NCBI GenBank assembly: GCA_963801195.1 | Contig: CAWDDX010000007.1 | Span: 1,302,001-1,366,000, forward strand | Direction of reading: 5' to 3' | DNA from: SZUA-36 sp963801195 | Lineage (GTDB): Bacteria; Pseudomonadota; Gammaproteobacteria; Xanthomonadales; SZUA-36 | DNA: 64,000 nt | Part shown: piece by piece, positions 1 to 8,130 of the stretch | How positions within the stretch are numbered: position 1 is the stretch's first letter | How the letters are laid out: the number at the start of each line of letters is the position of its first letter | The notes under the pieces: model-generated | Database searches by the model: none | What the model saw: only the letters and a program-made list of their open reading frames with translations | What the model was told of the DNA's origin: nothing | Position numbers and translations under genes: made by a program

Positions 1-640
1 CGAGGTCCCCCGCGTCGCCAAGACCGGGGACGATATAGGCCCGTGGCGTCAGTTCACTGTCAACCGCACCGGTCCACAGGGTTGTTGTTGCAGGCATGTT
101 CTGCTGCACGAAACGGATTCCCTGTTCAGAGGCGATCACTGTCGCCACATGTACATGGGCGGGCGTACCCCTCTCCAGCAACGCCTTGTAGGCAAGCAAC
201 ATGGAGGTGCCTGTCGCCAGCATCGGGTCACACAGGATGACGGTCTTGCCTTCGAGATCCGGACTGGCGAGATATTCAACTTCGACGTCGAATGCGTCAT
301 CGTTGTCATTGTGTATCCGGTAGGCGGAAATAAACGTATTTTCGGCCCTGTCGAAGTAGTTCAAAAATCCCTGGTGCAGGGGCAAACCGGCGCGCAGAAT
401 GGTCGCCAGCACGGGTTGTGCAAGCAGTACATTGCATTCGGAAACACCCAGCGGTGTGCTCACCCCACGGCGCTCGTATGCCAATGTCTTGCTGATTTCA
501 TAGGCCATGATCTCGCCTACCCGCTCAAGATTACGCCTGAAACGCATGCTGTCAGTTTGCACCTCCCTGTCCCTGATTTCAGCCATATACTGATTAAAGA
601 CCGAATGCTTCTGACTGAGGTTGTTGACTTTGATTTTCAT
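1..640 (-). CDS. upp: Uracil phosphoribosyltransferase (C-terminus cut by window edge)
   Basis: This enzyme makes UMP from uracil and PRPP in cytosolic pyrimidine salvage. The ATG at 638-640 (minus strand) opens a frame that runs off the window. About 213 residues are visible, nearly the full length for the family. Visible landmarks are an RFRRNLER segment near residue 33, the ILRAGLPL active-site segment near 81, the PRPP loop CDPMLATGTS near 136-145 and the uracil-binding PGLGDAG near 204-210. The early NLS..NSV/NQYMAEIRD-type N-terminus looks like the branch also found in Bacteroidetes and eukaryotes; that is from memory. It is transcribed away from the zinc operon, and the 213 bp between them should hold both promoters. 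Confidence 0.93.
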   Translation of the reverse strand, partial: MKIKVNNLSQKHSVFNQYMAEIRDREVQTDSMRFRRNLERVGEIMAYEISKTLAYERRGVSTPLGVSECNVLLAQPVLATILRAGLPLHQGFLNYFDRAENTFISAYRIHNDNDDAFDVEVEYLASPDLEGKTVILCDPMLATGTSMLLAYKALLERGTPAHVHVATVIASEQGIRFVQQNMPATTTLWTGAVDSELTPRAYIVPGLGDAGDL

Positions 641-798
641 GGGCTGAACCCGACCGGTATCCTGGATGGCACAGAAGTTTAGCACGTCAATTTATCGCAT
701 CACGACGATAATTCGCAGAACCGGGACAGTATGGTGAGGCGAAAAACGAAGGAAACCGCACCGGAAACGGATTCCCTGCATGATGGTCAATGACACGA

Positions 799-821
799 TT
801 CAATAAGTCGTATAACATTAC
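799..821. promoter_or_regulatory. Possible Zur operator half-site upstream of the zinc operon
   Basis: Read on the minus strand, this 23-bp stretch begins GTAATGTTATA. That matches 10 of the first 11 positions of the gammaproteobacterial Zur box (GAAATGTTATA...) as I remember it. The other half matches poorly. It lies about 30 bp before the first gene of a zinc-uptake operon, where a Zur site is expected. This is a weak candidate based on one good half-site plus context. Confidence 0.3.
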
Positions 822-853
822 ATCAAGCAGAAATTTCAAGGCAAGAAAGGCTA

Positions 854-1168
854 TTGGCGATTCGTGATTTAAATTTACGCGCGACGGCACCACGAAAAAG
901 GACGCTCGTCTGTCTGCTGCTGGCGCTGCTGCTGGCCGGCAGCAACGTGGCGTACAGCGCGCATATTTCAAGTCATTTGAAGGGCGATAGCAGTCTGTGT
1001 TCCCTGTGTATACACCCGGGCGGGCCAGATTCCGCCATAGCACAACAAGCCGGTCCGCTTTTTGCCGGATCACCAACGATCACTTCAATCCAGGTACACC
1101 CCGCGACCCGTTTCCTGACGGTCGTGCTGTGTGCCCATCAAAGCCGAGCCCCTCCACGCACTGCCTGA
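854..1168 (+). CDS. Small exported CxxC protein of the zinc operon (DUF2946-like)
   Basis: 104 residues with a TTG start at 854 preceded by an AAGAAAGG-type ribosome site. A basic N-terminus is followed by a hydrophobic leucine-rich stretch (about 18-36), which reads as a signal peptide or a single membrane anchor. The mature part has a CSLC motif in SLCSLCIHPGG and a few His residues, which suggests metal binding. Small proteins of this type (DUF2946-like) are often found beside metal-uptake genes. It is the first gene of the run that continues into the outer-membrane channel and ZnuA/ZnuB. The start codon is uncertain and no enzyme role is visible. Confidence 0.55.
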   Translation: MAIRDLNLRATAPRKRTLVCLLLALLLAGSNVAYSAHISSHLKGDSSLCSLCIHPGGPDSAIAQQAGPLFAGSPTITSIQVHPATRFLTVVLCAHQSRAPPRTA

Positions 1169-1239
1169 TCTACATTTTAATGATACCCGCCGGGTTTTTC
1201 CGGCGGTTGGTTTCAAAATGTTTCTGACGGAGAATTTAA

Positions 1240-2619
1240 ATGCGTACCTCGACCTTAACGACTTTGTGGGTCTGCCTGGTTTTCAGCGCGGCACCTGCTT
1301 GGGCACAAACGGAATCTGAACTGGACGCCCTGCGGGCGGAATTGACACAAATGCGAGCCGACTATGAAGCACGCATCGCCCTGCTGGAAAAGCGTCTGGA
1401 TGAAGCAGAAAGAAAGGCCGGCCAGCAACAGGCCACGATGCAGGCGGATAGCGGACAAACCATGGATATGAATCCGTGGCAGCCGGAGCCCTCTGCCGCC
1501 GAGGCGACAAACAGTGGCAATAACTCCTTTAACCCGGCCATCGGCGTAATTTTTCAGGGCTACGAATGGAATTATGAGCATGATCCGGACGGCTATGCCA
1601 TTCCCGGTTTTCCGCTTGGCGGTGAAGCCGGACCCCTGCCTGAGGGCCTGTCGCTTGGTGAGACCGAGATCGATATCTCCGCCAATGTCGATGACAAGTT
1701 CACCGCCTGGCTGACGCTGCCCATAGTCATCGAAGACGGCAGTGCGTCTGTCGAGGTCGAAGAGGCCTGGATTGAAACCACGGCGTTGCCGGCAGGACTG
1801 TCGCTGCGTATGGGCAGGTATTTTTCCAATATCGGCTACCTGAATGACCAACACTCGCATGCCTGGGATTTTGCTGACCAGCCATTGCCTTACCAGGCGT
1901 TTTTGGGTGACCAGTACATCGACGATGGCTTGCAATTACGCTGGCTGGCGCCGACGGATGTATACCTTGAACTCGGCGCGGAGATCAACCGCGGCGACAG
2001 GTACCCCGCAGGTGGTGCGGCAAACTCAGGATTTGGCAGTCACACGTTTCACCTGCGTACCGGTGGTGATATCGGGTACAGCAACAGTTGGCAGGCAGGT
2101 CTGTCATATCTCCAGGCGGACGCCGTCGATAGGGTCTCCGGATTTGAAGACGACCCATTGCTGTTTACCGGTCAAACCGACCTTTACATCGCGGAGTTTG
2201 TCTGGAAGTGGGCACCCAATGGAAACAACAGGCAACGCAACTTGAAATTCCAGGCGGAATACCTGTGGAGCAATCAAGACGGGGTTTATCAATTATCCGA
2301 CGGTGATACACCCGCCTATAACAATGATCAGCGGGGCTGGTACCTGCAGACCGTCTACCAGCCTTTCCCGCACTGGCGGTTCGGTCTGCGTTATGACCAG
2401 CTGTCTTCCGATAACCCGGGGCAGGCATTTGCCGGCACGCCGCTGATGCCGCTAGCCGGTGACCCGCGCCGTTACAGCCTGATGACGGACTGGTCGAACA
2501 GCGAATTCAGCCGCTTGCGTCTGCAGTATACGCTCGATGCAACTGGACCCGAAGACGATAACCAGTGGGGTCTGCAATATATTTTCAGTATCGGTGCGCA
2601 CGGCGCACACACATTCTAG
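1240..2619 (+). CDS. Outer-membrane channel protein of the zinc operon
   Basis: 459 residues. There is a signal peptide ending near AWA-Q (22-23), then a predicted coiled coil at about 25-65 (LDALRAELTQMRADYEAR...), a linker, and a long region of alternating polar and aromatic residues typical of a porin barrel, ending in a C-terminal Phe. A coiled coil before the barrel resembles trimeric porins whose N-terminus reaches into the periplasm. No TonB box or plug domain is evident, so this is probably not a ZnuD-type TonB receptor. It lies 11 bp before the ZnuA-like gene, so a role in letting zinc or a zinc complex across the outer membrane is inferred from context. Confidence 0.7.
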   Translation: MRTSTLTTLWVCLVFSAAPAWAQTESELDALRAELTQMRADYEARIALLEKRLDEAERKAGQQQATMQADSGQTMDMNPWQPEPSAAEATNSGNNSFNPAIGVIFQGYEWNYEHDPDGYAIPGFPLGGEAGPLPEGLSLGETEIDISANVDDKFTAWLTLPIVIEDGSASVEVEEAWIETTALPAGLSLRMGRYFSNIGYLNDQHSHAWDFADQPLPYQAFLGDQYIDDGLQLRWLAPTDVYLELGAEINRGDRYPAGGAANSGFGSHTFHLRTGGDIGYSNSWQAGLSYLQADAVDRVSGFEDDPLLFTGQTDLYIAEFVWKWAPNGNNRQRNLKFQAEYLWSNQDGVYQLSDGDTPAYNNDQRGWYLQTVYQPFPHWRFGLRYDQLSSDNPGQAFAGTPLMPLAGDPRRYSLMTDWSNSEFSRLRLQYTLDATGPEDDNQWGLQYIFSIGAHGAHTF

Positions 2620-2630
2620 GATCGTAAAAA

Positions 2631-3530
2631 ATGAAAAAGTTAATTATTTTGGCCTCATTTCTCTTGACCCCGCTGACGCTGCACGCCGATCTGAAAGTAT
2701 TTGTTTGTGAACCCGAATGGGAGGCCGTGGCATTGGAACTGGGCGGTGATATGATCGACGTCAGCAGCGCCACCAACGCCCTGCAAGACCCGCATTACAT
2801 ACAGGCCAGACCCAGCCTGATCTCGAAAGTCGGCCGCGCCGACCTGATCGTATGCAGCGGCGCGCAGCTCGAAATCGGCTGGTTGCCGATGCTATTGCGT
2901 AAGGGCAACAATCCCAAGGTCATGCCGGGCAACCCGGGATTTCTGGAAGCCAGCCAGTACGTAAAACGCCTGGATGTCAATCAGAATGCCGACCGCTCCC
3001 AGGGCGATGTGCACCCGCAGGGCAACCCGCATATCCAGACCAACCCGCACAACATCCTGCTGGTAGCCGAGGCGATGACCGACCGTTTTGCAGAACTCGA
3101 TAGCGGGAACGCAGACGCCTACCGGGCAAACCTGGCTGATTTCAGCCAACGCTGGAACAGCGCCATCGCTGGCTGGGATGCCCGCGCAGTAACGTTAAAG
3201 GGCAAAACCGTGATCGCCCACCACAAATCGTGGGTCTACCTCGAGAACTGGCTGGGGCTCATCGAGGTCGCGACACTGGAACCGGTATCCGGAATACCAC
3301 CCACCGCCAGCCACCTCGGCAGCCTCCTCGACCGCTTTGGTGACAAGGGCGCTGACTATATTATCCGGGCGCCTTTCCAGAGTGATAAACCCTCCGAATG
3401 GCTATCGGAGCGTACCGGTATTCCCGCGGTCATGCTGCCGTTGACGGTTGGCGGAACCGACGAGGCCACCAACCTGTTCACGTGGTTCGATGATATTCTT
3501 AACCGCTTGCTGACCGCAGGAGGCCAGTAA
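2631..3530 (+). CDS. znuA: Zinc ABC transporter substrate-binding protein (ZnuA-like)
   Basis: 299 residues with a signal peptide ending near LHA-D (19-20). It belongs to the cluster A-I metal-binding protein family. Putative ligands are the His in DPHY (55), a short His-containing loop GNPHIQTNPHN near 126-136 and the HHKSW segment near 197, matching the three-histidine zinc site of ZnuA proteins. The His-rich flexible loop of many ZnuAs is shortened here. The stop codon is 2 bp from the next start, so it is co-translated with the permease. Zinc is more likely than manganese because the fold uses His at the third position and the context is zinc-like. Confidence 0.85.
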   Translation: MKKLIILASFLLTPLTLHADLKVFVCEPEWEAVALELGGDMIDVSSATNALQDPHYIQARPSLISKVGRADLIVCSGAQLEIGWLPMLLRKGNNPKVMPGNPGFLEASQYVKRLDVNQNADRSQGDVHPQGNPHIQTNPHNILLVAEAMTDRFAELDSGNADAYRANLADFSQRWNSAIAGWDARAVTLKGKTVIAHHKSWVYLENWLGLIEVATLEPVSGIPPTASHLGSLLDRFGDKGADYIIRAPFQSDKPSEWLSERTGIPAVMLPLTVGGTDEATNLFTWFDDILNRLLTAGGQ

Positions 3531-3532
3531 GC

Positions 3533-4303
3533 ATGGAATCAGTCAATTGGTCCATACTCGGCCCGGCTGTTTTTGCAGGCCTGCTGGTACTGAGCACCCA
3601 CGTGCCCCTCGGCCAGGAAGTCCTGAAACGTGGCATTATTTTTATCGACCTGGCCATCGCCCAGATCGCAGGCCTGGGTGTCCTGGCCGCCGGTGTGCTG
3701 GGCTGGGAGGACAACCTGTGGTTGGTACAAATTTCCGCCGTCAGCGCAGCCCTGCTGGCATCGGCGGGTCTTAGCTGGTCAGAAAAACGCTGGCCACAAT
3801 TGCAGGAACCCCTGATTGGTATTCTATTCGTGCTCGCTGCAACTGCCAGTATCCTGCTGGTGTCCGAAAATCCTCATGGCGCCGAACATATCAAGGACCT
3901 GTTGGTTGGGCAGATTCTTTGGTCGACCTGGCAATCCCTGGTCCAAATGACCGTGCTCTACGCCTTCCTGCTGTCGGTCTGGTTTAAATGGCATGCCCGG
4001 ATCGGACACAAAGGCTTCTATGTCATTTTTGCCTTTGCCGTGACCGCATCCGTGCAGTTTGTCGGCGTCTACCTCGTATTTGCCAGCCTGATCATACCCG
4101 CACTCGCGACACGCAGATTGCATGGCAAACCACGCTTGCTGGCGGGTTATGCTCTCGGTGCAGTCGCTTACGTTGCCGGTATCATGCTGTCGGCAGTATT
4201 CGACCTTCCGACCGGTGCGGTAACCGTGTGGACGATGGCCATGCTGGCCATCGTCGTGGGATCGTGGCTGGGGCGCATCCGCGATATTGCCGCGTTCTCG
4301 TAA
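3533..4303 (+). CDS. znuB: Zinc/manganese ABC transporter permease (ZnuB-like)
   Basis: 256 residues with about eight hydrophobic segments and the ABC-3 family layout (VPLGQEVLKRGIIFIDLAIAQIAGLG near 26-51). It forms the inner-membrane channel for the ZnuA-like binding protein encoded 2 bp upstream. An ATPase subunit (ZnuC) would normally be in the same operon but is absent here. The gene is followed by a hairpin-rich repeat and then genes on the opposite strand. The permease must therefore use an ATPase encoded elsewhere. Confidence 0.85.
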   Translation: MESVNWSILGPAVFAGLLVLSTHVPLGQEVLKRGIIFIDLAIAQIAGLGVLAAGVLGWEDNLWLVQISAVSAALLASAGLSWSEKRWPQLQEPLIGILFVLAATASILLVSENPHGAEHIKDLLVGQILWSTWQSLVQMTVLYAFLLSVWFKWHARIGHKGFYVIFAFAVTASVQFVGVYLVFASLIIPALATRRLHGKPRLLAGYALGAVAYVAGIMLSAVFDLPTGAVTVWTMAMLAIVVGSWLGRIRDIAAFS

Positions 4304-4350
4304 TGGTTGCCGAAGCGAGAAATACGATCGCTGCAGTGATGAATTAATTA

Positions 4351-4501
4351 GGGAACCTCTGATTAATTCTGAGGTTCACGCGACACATGGATGTGTCGCC
4401 AAATCAGCGGCGCCAAGCCGTTGATTTGTAAGGCAGTCGAAAATGACACTTTTCGGCTGCCGCGCTCTGATAATGCCAGGATGGCATTAATCAGAGCTTC
4501 C
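4351..4501. repeat. MITE-like multi-hairpin element
   Basis: The ends form an imperfect inverted repeat: GGGAACCTCTGATTAAT at 4351-4367 against ATTAATCAGAGCTTCC at 4486-4501. TTA flanks both ends and may be a target duplication. Inside are consecutive perfect or near-perfect hairpins at 4380-4399 (GCGACACATGG palindrome), 4401-4426, 4433-4460 and 4464-4496. No ORF is present. It fills the gap between the convergent zinc and Mla operons and could also serve as a transcription barrier. Confidence 0.7.
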
Positions 4502-4533
4502 TTAGATTAAATATGTATTATATATAATTGTAT

Positions 4534-5142
4534 TTATTGTATTTTATTTATTATATCTTGGGTCAATTTGTCTGTAGCCTGTTGAAAGGCTGCAACCACG
4601 GCATTCATGCTTTCAGCGCCAACGGCGACACGGGTATCCGTATGAACAAGCACCGGCGCTGCGGCACCACAGCGAATATGTCCGCCCACTGCTGTCCTGA
4701 CGCCGGTGGTTCCGCCGCTCACATCACGATCGGCAAAAAACGCCTGTAACTCCAGTTGCACATCGCAGCCCGCTGAGTCTTTGCGCGGAAGGTTTTGCAC
4801 AAGCTCAAATTTGCCGGAAGCCTGCAGCGATCGCCCGATCAGAGAGCTGACGAGCTCCGGCAGGTCGTCCGCCCAGCGCGCGCCGGCATAGGGCTTGAGC
4901 TCCGCATCAGCGGAAAGCGTCAGTACCCGGTCGTTGTCCAGCCCCGGCACCGCAGTTACGGTCAGCTTCACCGGCACGGGCGGATCATCACTGTCTACCC
5001 GGGTCATGCCGGTGTACGGTTCCAGCCACCACACCGTAATCGCAGGCTTGTCGCTTTGGGTCAGGCCGCTGCATGCGGATAAAACGGATGTCGTTGCCAG
5101 GACACATAACACGGCAACCAGTTTTGAACGATTCCTGCTCAC
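4534..5142 (-). CDS. PqiC-like lipoprotein of an MCE/Mla transporter
   Basis: 202 residues. The signal peptide ends in a lipobox LSAC with Cys24 as the lipidated residue. The body matches the ABC transport auxiliary lipoprotein family (PqiC/YmbA type, formerly DUF330), which sits in the outer membrane and works with MCE proteins to move phospholipids between membranes. It is the last gene of a four-gene minus-strand operon, starting 1 bp after the stop of the MCE-domain gene. Confidence 0.75.
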   Translation of the reverse strand: MSRNRSKLVAVLCVLATTSVLSACSGLTQSDKPAITVWWLEPYTGMTRVDSDDPPVPVKLTVTAVPGLDNDRVLTLSADAELKPYAGARWADDLPELVSSLIGRSLQASGKFELVQNLPRKDSAGCDVQLELQAFFADRDVSGGTTGVRTAVGGHIRCGAAAPVLVHTDTRVAVGAESMNAVVAAFQQATDKLTQDIINKIQ

Positions 5143-5143
5143 C

Positions 5144-6073
5144 TCATTGCTCCAGTTCCACGTTGTCTTCCTTGCGCTGGTAGAACAATTTTGACGGGTC
5201 TTCGCGCAAGTCCTTTAGCAGTTTTTTCGCATCCCGCAGGGTCGCACGCGCATCCTCTACGAGGGCCGGAAGCTGACCCAGGCCCTCTCCCATGAATGCA
5301 TTCATTTCGTTGTCGTTGAGCGCCGTCCACTCGTCCATTCGAGCGCTCATTGTCGCCAGGCTGGTCATCGCTCGCTCGAGGTTCGCAACGGCCGCCTCAA
5401 GACCTGGATCGAGGTTTTCAGCCATTGCATGTATACGGGCAAGCGTTGCATTTAATTCCGTGAGCGCCTGTTTGAGCATCACGGGAAGTTCACCGATAAC
5501 CTCCTTCTGCTCTGCGAGCGACTGGCTGATAGCTGCGAAATCACCCAGCATGCTCTTGATATACCCCTGATTTTCTTCGCTGAGTATCTGGTCAATGTCA
5601 TCCAGCACTGAATTGAGCCGTTCGACGATCACCGGCGCCTTATCCAGCAACGCACTTAAACCGGTGTCACGCGATTTTATCTCCGGGAACGGACTGTCCT
5701 TGCTTTTTTCGAGTGGTTCATGTTGTCCCGGATCGGCGTTCAGCTTAATGACGGCGACGCCGGTAATACCCTGGAATGCGATACTCGCGTAGGTACCGGA
5801 GTCGACCGGAACAGATTTCAGCACTTCGATATCCACCCGAACCCGCATGGGATTGCCCGGGACAATCTTCATCGCGGTGAGGTTACCGACATCCACACCG
5901 AGATAAAACACGGGTCCGCCGAGCATCAAACCACCAACGTCCTTTTCAAAAAAGATGGAATAATCGACGCTGGGTTCGGACCCCTGTCTGCCCGTCAGCC
6001 AAATGGTGGCGCCGATGAAAGCGGCCAGCGCCGTGGCGACGAACAGACCGACAGCGAAGTTCCTAGTGACCAT
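5144..6073 (-). CDS. MCE-domain protein (MlaD family)
   Basis: 309 residues. One N-terminal membrane helix (about 5-27) is followed by an MCE domain near 38-115 (VDYSIFFEKDVGGLMLGGPVFYLGVDVG...) and a long helical tail. MlaD-type proteins form a periplasmic hexameric ring that takes or gives phospholipid to the MlaE permease. This one is longer than E. coli MlaD (about 183 residues) because of its C-terminal helices, which resemble the tunnel-forming tails of longer MCE proteins. It lies between the ATPase and the PqiC-like lipoprotein genes. Confidence 0.85.
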   Translation of the reverse strand: MVTRNFAVGLFVATALAAFIGATIWLTGRQGSEPSVDYSIFFEKDVGGLMLGGPVFYLGVDVGNLTAMKIVPGNPMRVRVDIEVLKSVPVDSGTYASIAFQGITGVAVIKLNADPGQHEPLEKSKDSPFPEIKSRDTGLSALLDKAPVIVERLNSVLDDIDQILSEENQGYIKSMLGDFAAISQSLAEQKEVIGELPVMLKQALTELNATLARIHAMAENLDPGLEAAVANLERAMTSLATMSARMDEWTALNDNEMNAFMGEGLGQLPALVEDARATLRDAKKLLKDLREDPSKLFYQRKEDNVELEQ

Positions 6074-6115
6074 TGGGTTTCCTTCTCGTGTTCTGCATCG
6101 TAATTAATGGCATTT

Positions 6116-6871
6116 TCAACCGGACCTGGCAGCCTGGCGGGCACGCTGCGCACGCGGCACACCAAAATAACTCCGTATCCACGGATGATCCGAGTCCAGC
6201 ACTTCGTCCACGCTCCCTATCACAATACCCCCGTCCACCAGTACGGCAATACGATCACTGATCCCCAACAGGCTGTCCACATCGTGAGTAATCATCATGA
6301 TCGTCAAATCCAGATTATCATGCAGGTAGGTGATCAACTTATCAAATTCGGTGGCGGCGATCGGGTCCAGGCCGGAGGTAGGTTCATCCAAAAAGAGAAT
6401 TTTTGGCTCCAGTGCCAGCGCCCTCGCCAATGCCACGCGTTTGCGCATACCACCCGACAATTCAGCCGGATACTTGTCGGCGACCGAGAGTGAAAGACCC
6501 GTCATCAGTAGTTTCAGGCTGGCAAGTTCATGGCGGGTTTCCAGGGGCATGTTTGAATACATCGCAATCGGCAGTTCGACATTTTCCTGCACGGTCAGAC
6601 CCGATAACAGCGCTCCAGCCTGAAACAGGACACCCCAGCAGCGACTTGGGCCGGGCTTGTGGTATTCGATCTCCTGTCCCAGCACGGTAATGGTGCCACT
6701 GACCGGTCTCTGTAAACCGAGGATGCTGCGCATCAACACCGATTTTCCGCTGCCGGACCCGCCCACGACACCGAGGATCTCATCACGGTAGATATCCAGG
6801 CAAAGCTTGTCGTGGACGACCTGGCTGCCAAACCGGTTGACGAGATCTTTGACCGAAATGATCGTTTCCAT
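6116..6871 (-). CDS. ABC transporter ATPase (MlaF-like)
   Basis: 251 residues. The Walker A motif GGSGSGKS is at 37-44, signature LSGGM at 138-142 and Walker B ILFLDEP at 158-164, followed by the H-loop in MMITHD. The LSGGM(R/A)KRV signature is characteristic of the MlaF branch. It should power lipid transport by the permease encoded immediately upstream; its start overlaps the permease stop by one base (TGATG), indicating translational coupling. Confidence 0.88.
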   Translation of the reverse strand: METIISVKDLVNRFGSQVVHDKLCLDIYRDEILGVVGGSGSGKSVLMRSILGLQRPVSGTITVLGQEIEYHKPGPSRCWGVLFQAGALLSGLTVQENVELPIAMYSNMPLETRHELASLKLLMTGLSLSVADKYPAELSGGMRKRVALARALALEPKILFLDEPTSGLDPIAATEFDKLITYLHDNLDLTIMMITHDVDSLLGISDRIAVLVDGGIVIGSVDEVLDSDHPWIRSYFGVPRAQRARQAARSG

Positions 6872-7992
6872 CAGATACCCATCCGCGTGAAAAGGGTCGC
6901 GAACAATGCGTCGGCGGCGATGATCATGAATATCGACTGCACCACCGACATGGTGGTTTTTAACCCCAGTTCCTCGGCGGAGGATTTCACCTGCATACCC
7001 CGCAACGTGCCAATCGTAGCAATCAGCAGTGCAAATACCGGCGCCTTGCTCAATCCGACATAAAAGTCGCTAAGGTCGGTGCTGTAAGCGACCCGTTCTA
7101 CAAATTGCAAGCCGCTGATACCCATTGTACCCACGGCGATCAATGCGCCGCCGGCGATACCGGCGATATCAGCAAAAAGGGTAAGGATTGGCAAAGCGAT
7201 CACCAGGCCGAGAATACGCGGGATGATCAGCATCTGGCTTGGATTGAGACCCAGAACCCGCATTGCATCAACTTCTTCATTCAGTTTCATGACACCGAGG
7301 GCGGCCGCAAAAGCACTGCCGGAACGGCCGGCGACCATGATCGCCGCGAGCAGCACGCCCATCTCACGGGTGATCGAAATACTGACCAGGTCCACGACCA
7401 GCACCGTGGCGCCGAACTTTCCCAACTGCCCGGCGGCCTGGTGCGCCGTAACGATACCGATCAGGAAGGTGATCACCACCACCACCGGGATGGCCTGAAC
7501 CCCCGTATAATAGATCTGCTTGATGGTCTCACCCACCATGAACAGCGATGGCCGGTGCGTGCCTTCAAGTATCGATCTTGCGATCTCGCCAAGGTCTTCT
7601 ACAACGCTCGCGGTTTGCAATCCCAGTTTTTCAACGGCTTTTTTAAAACGCTTTGGCCGGGCCTTGTGCGCGACTGGCTCCTCGTAGTCCCGGATTGCTG
7701 CGGCATCGATAATATGTTGCAAGAACTTGAAATGGGCGGCTTTGAAACCGGTGAATTCCGATTTAATACCCCGTTCGGATAATTGCTGCGTGCGGTCGTA
7801 AAGCACCCACGCACCGGCGATATCGATGTCCTCCAGGCCAGCACACTGGAAAGTAACGGCCTCCCCTTCACGTGGTGACACCGATGCGGTGGCATCCTCC
7901 AGGGCGCGGACTTCGTCAAATATCCAACGGCCCCTGACCTTGACGATCAGATTGCCGGGTGCGCTGTCGAAACTCAGGAATCGATTGCCCAT
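6871..7992 (-). CDS. MlaE-type permease with N-terminal STAS-like domain
   Basis: 373 residues from the ATG at 7990-7992. A longer TTG start (8055) adds a stretch unlike the family and is not preferred. Residues about 1-110 resemble a STAS/MlaB-like domain (GNLIVKVRGRWIFDEV...). Residues about 120-370 are the MlaE permease with GRSGSAFAAALG-type motifs and several membrane helices. Fusing the MlaB-like regulator to the permease is a known variant and explains the lack of a separate mlaB. It is the first gene of the minus-strand MlaE-F-D-PqiC operon. Confidence 0.85.
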   Translation of the reverse strand: MGNRFLSFDSAPGNLIVKVRGRWIFDEVRALEDATASVSPREGEAVTFQCAGLEDIDIAGAWVLYDRTQQLSERGIKSEFTGFKAAHFKFLQHIIDAAAIRDYEEPVAHKARPKRFKKAVEKLGLQTASVVEDLGEIARSILEGTHRPSLFMVGETIKQIYYTGVQAIPVVVVITFLIGIVTAHQAAGQLGKFGATVLVVDLVSISITREMGVLLAAIMVAGRSGSAFAAALGVMKLNEEVDAMRVLGLNPSQMLIIPRILGLVIALPILTLFADIAGIAGGALIAVGTMGISGLQFVERVAYSTDLSDFYVGLSKAPVFALLIATIGTLRGMQVKSSAEELGLKTTMSVVQSIFMIIAADALFATLFTRMGI

Positions 7993-8130
7993 AATACCGG
8001 CCAAAATTTGTCTGCAAGCATGATATTCACAGCTGCATTGTAATATCAAAAGCAACCGGTTTGGCAGGCGGCATGAGTATTTGAAGAAGTCGTTGTCACT
8101 GCTGTCAGCCGTGTACGGGTCGGGGTCGGA

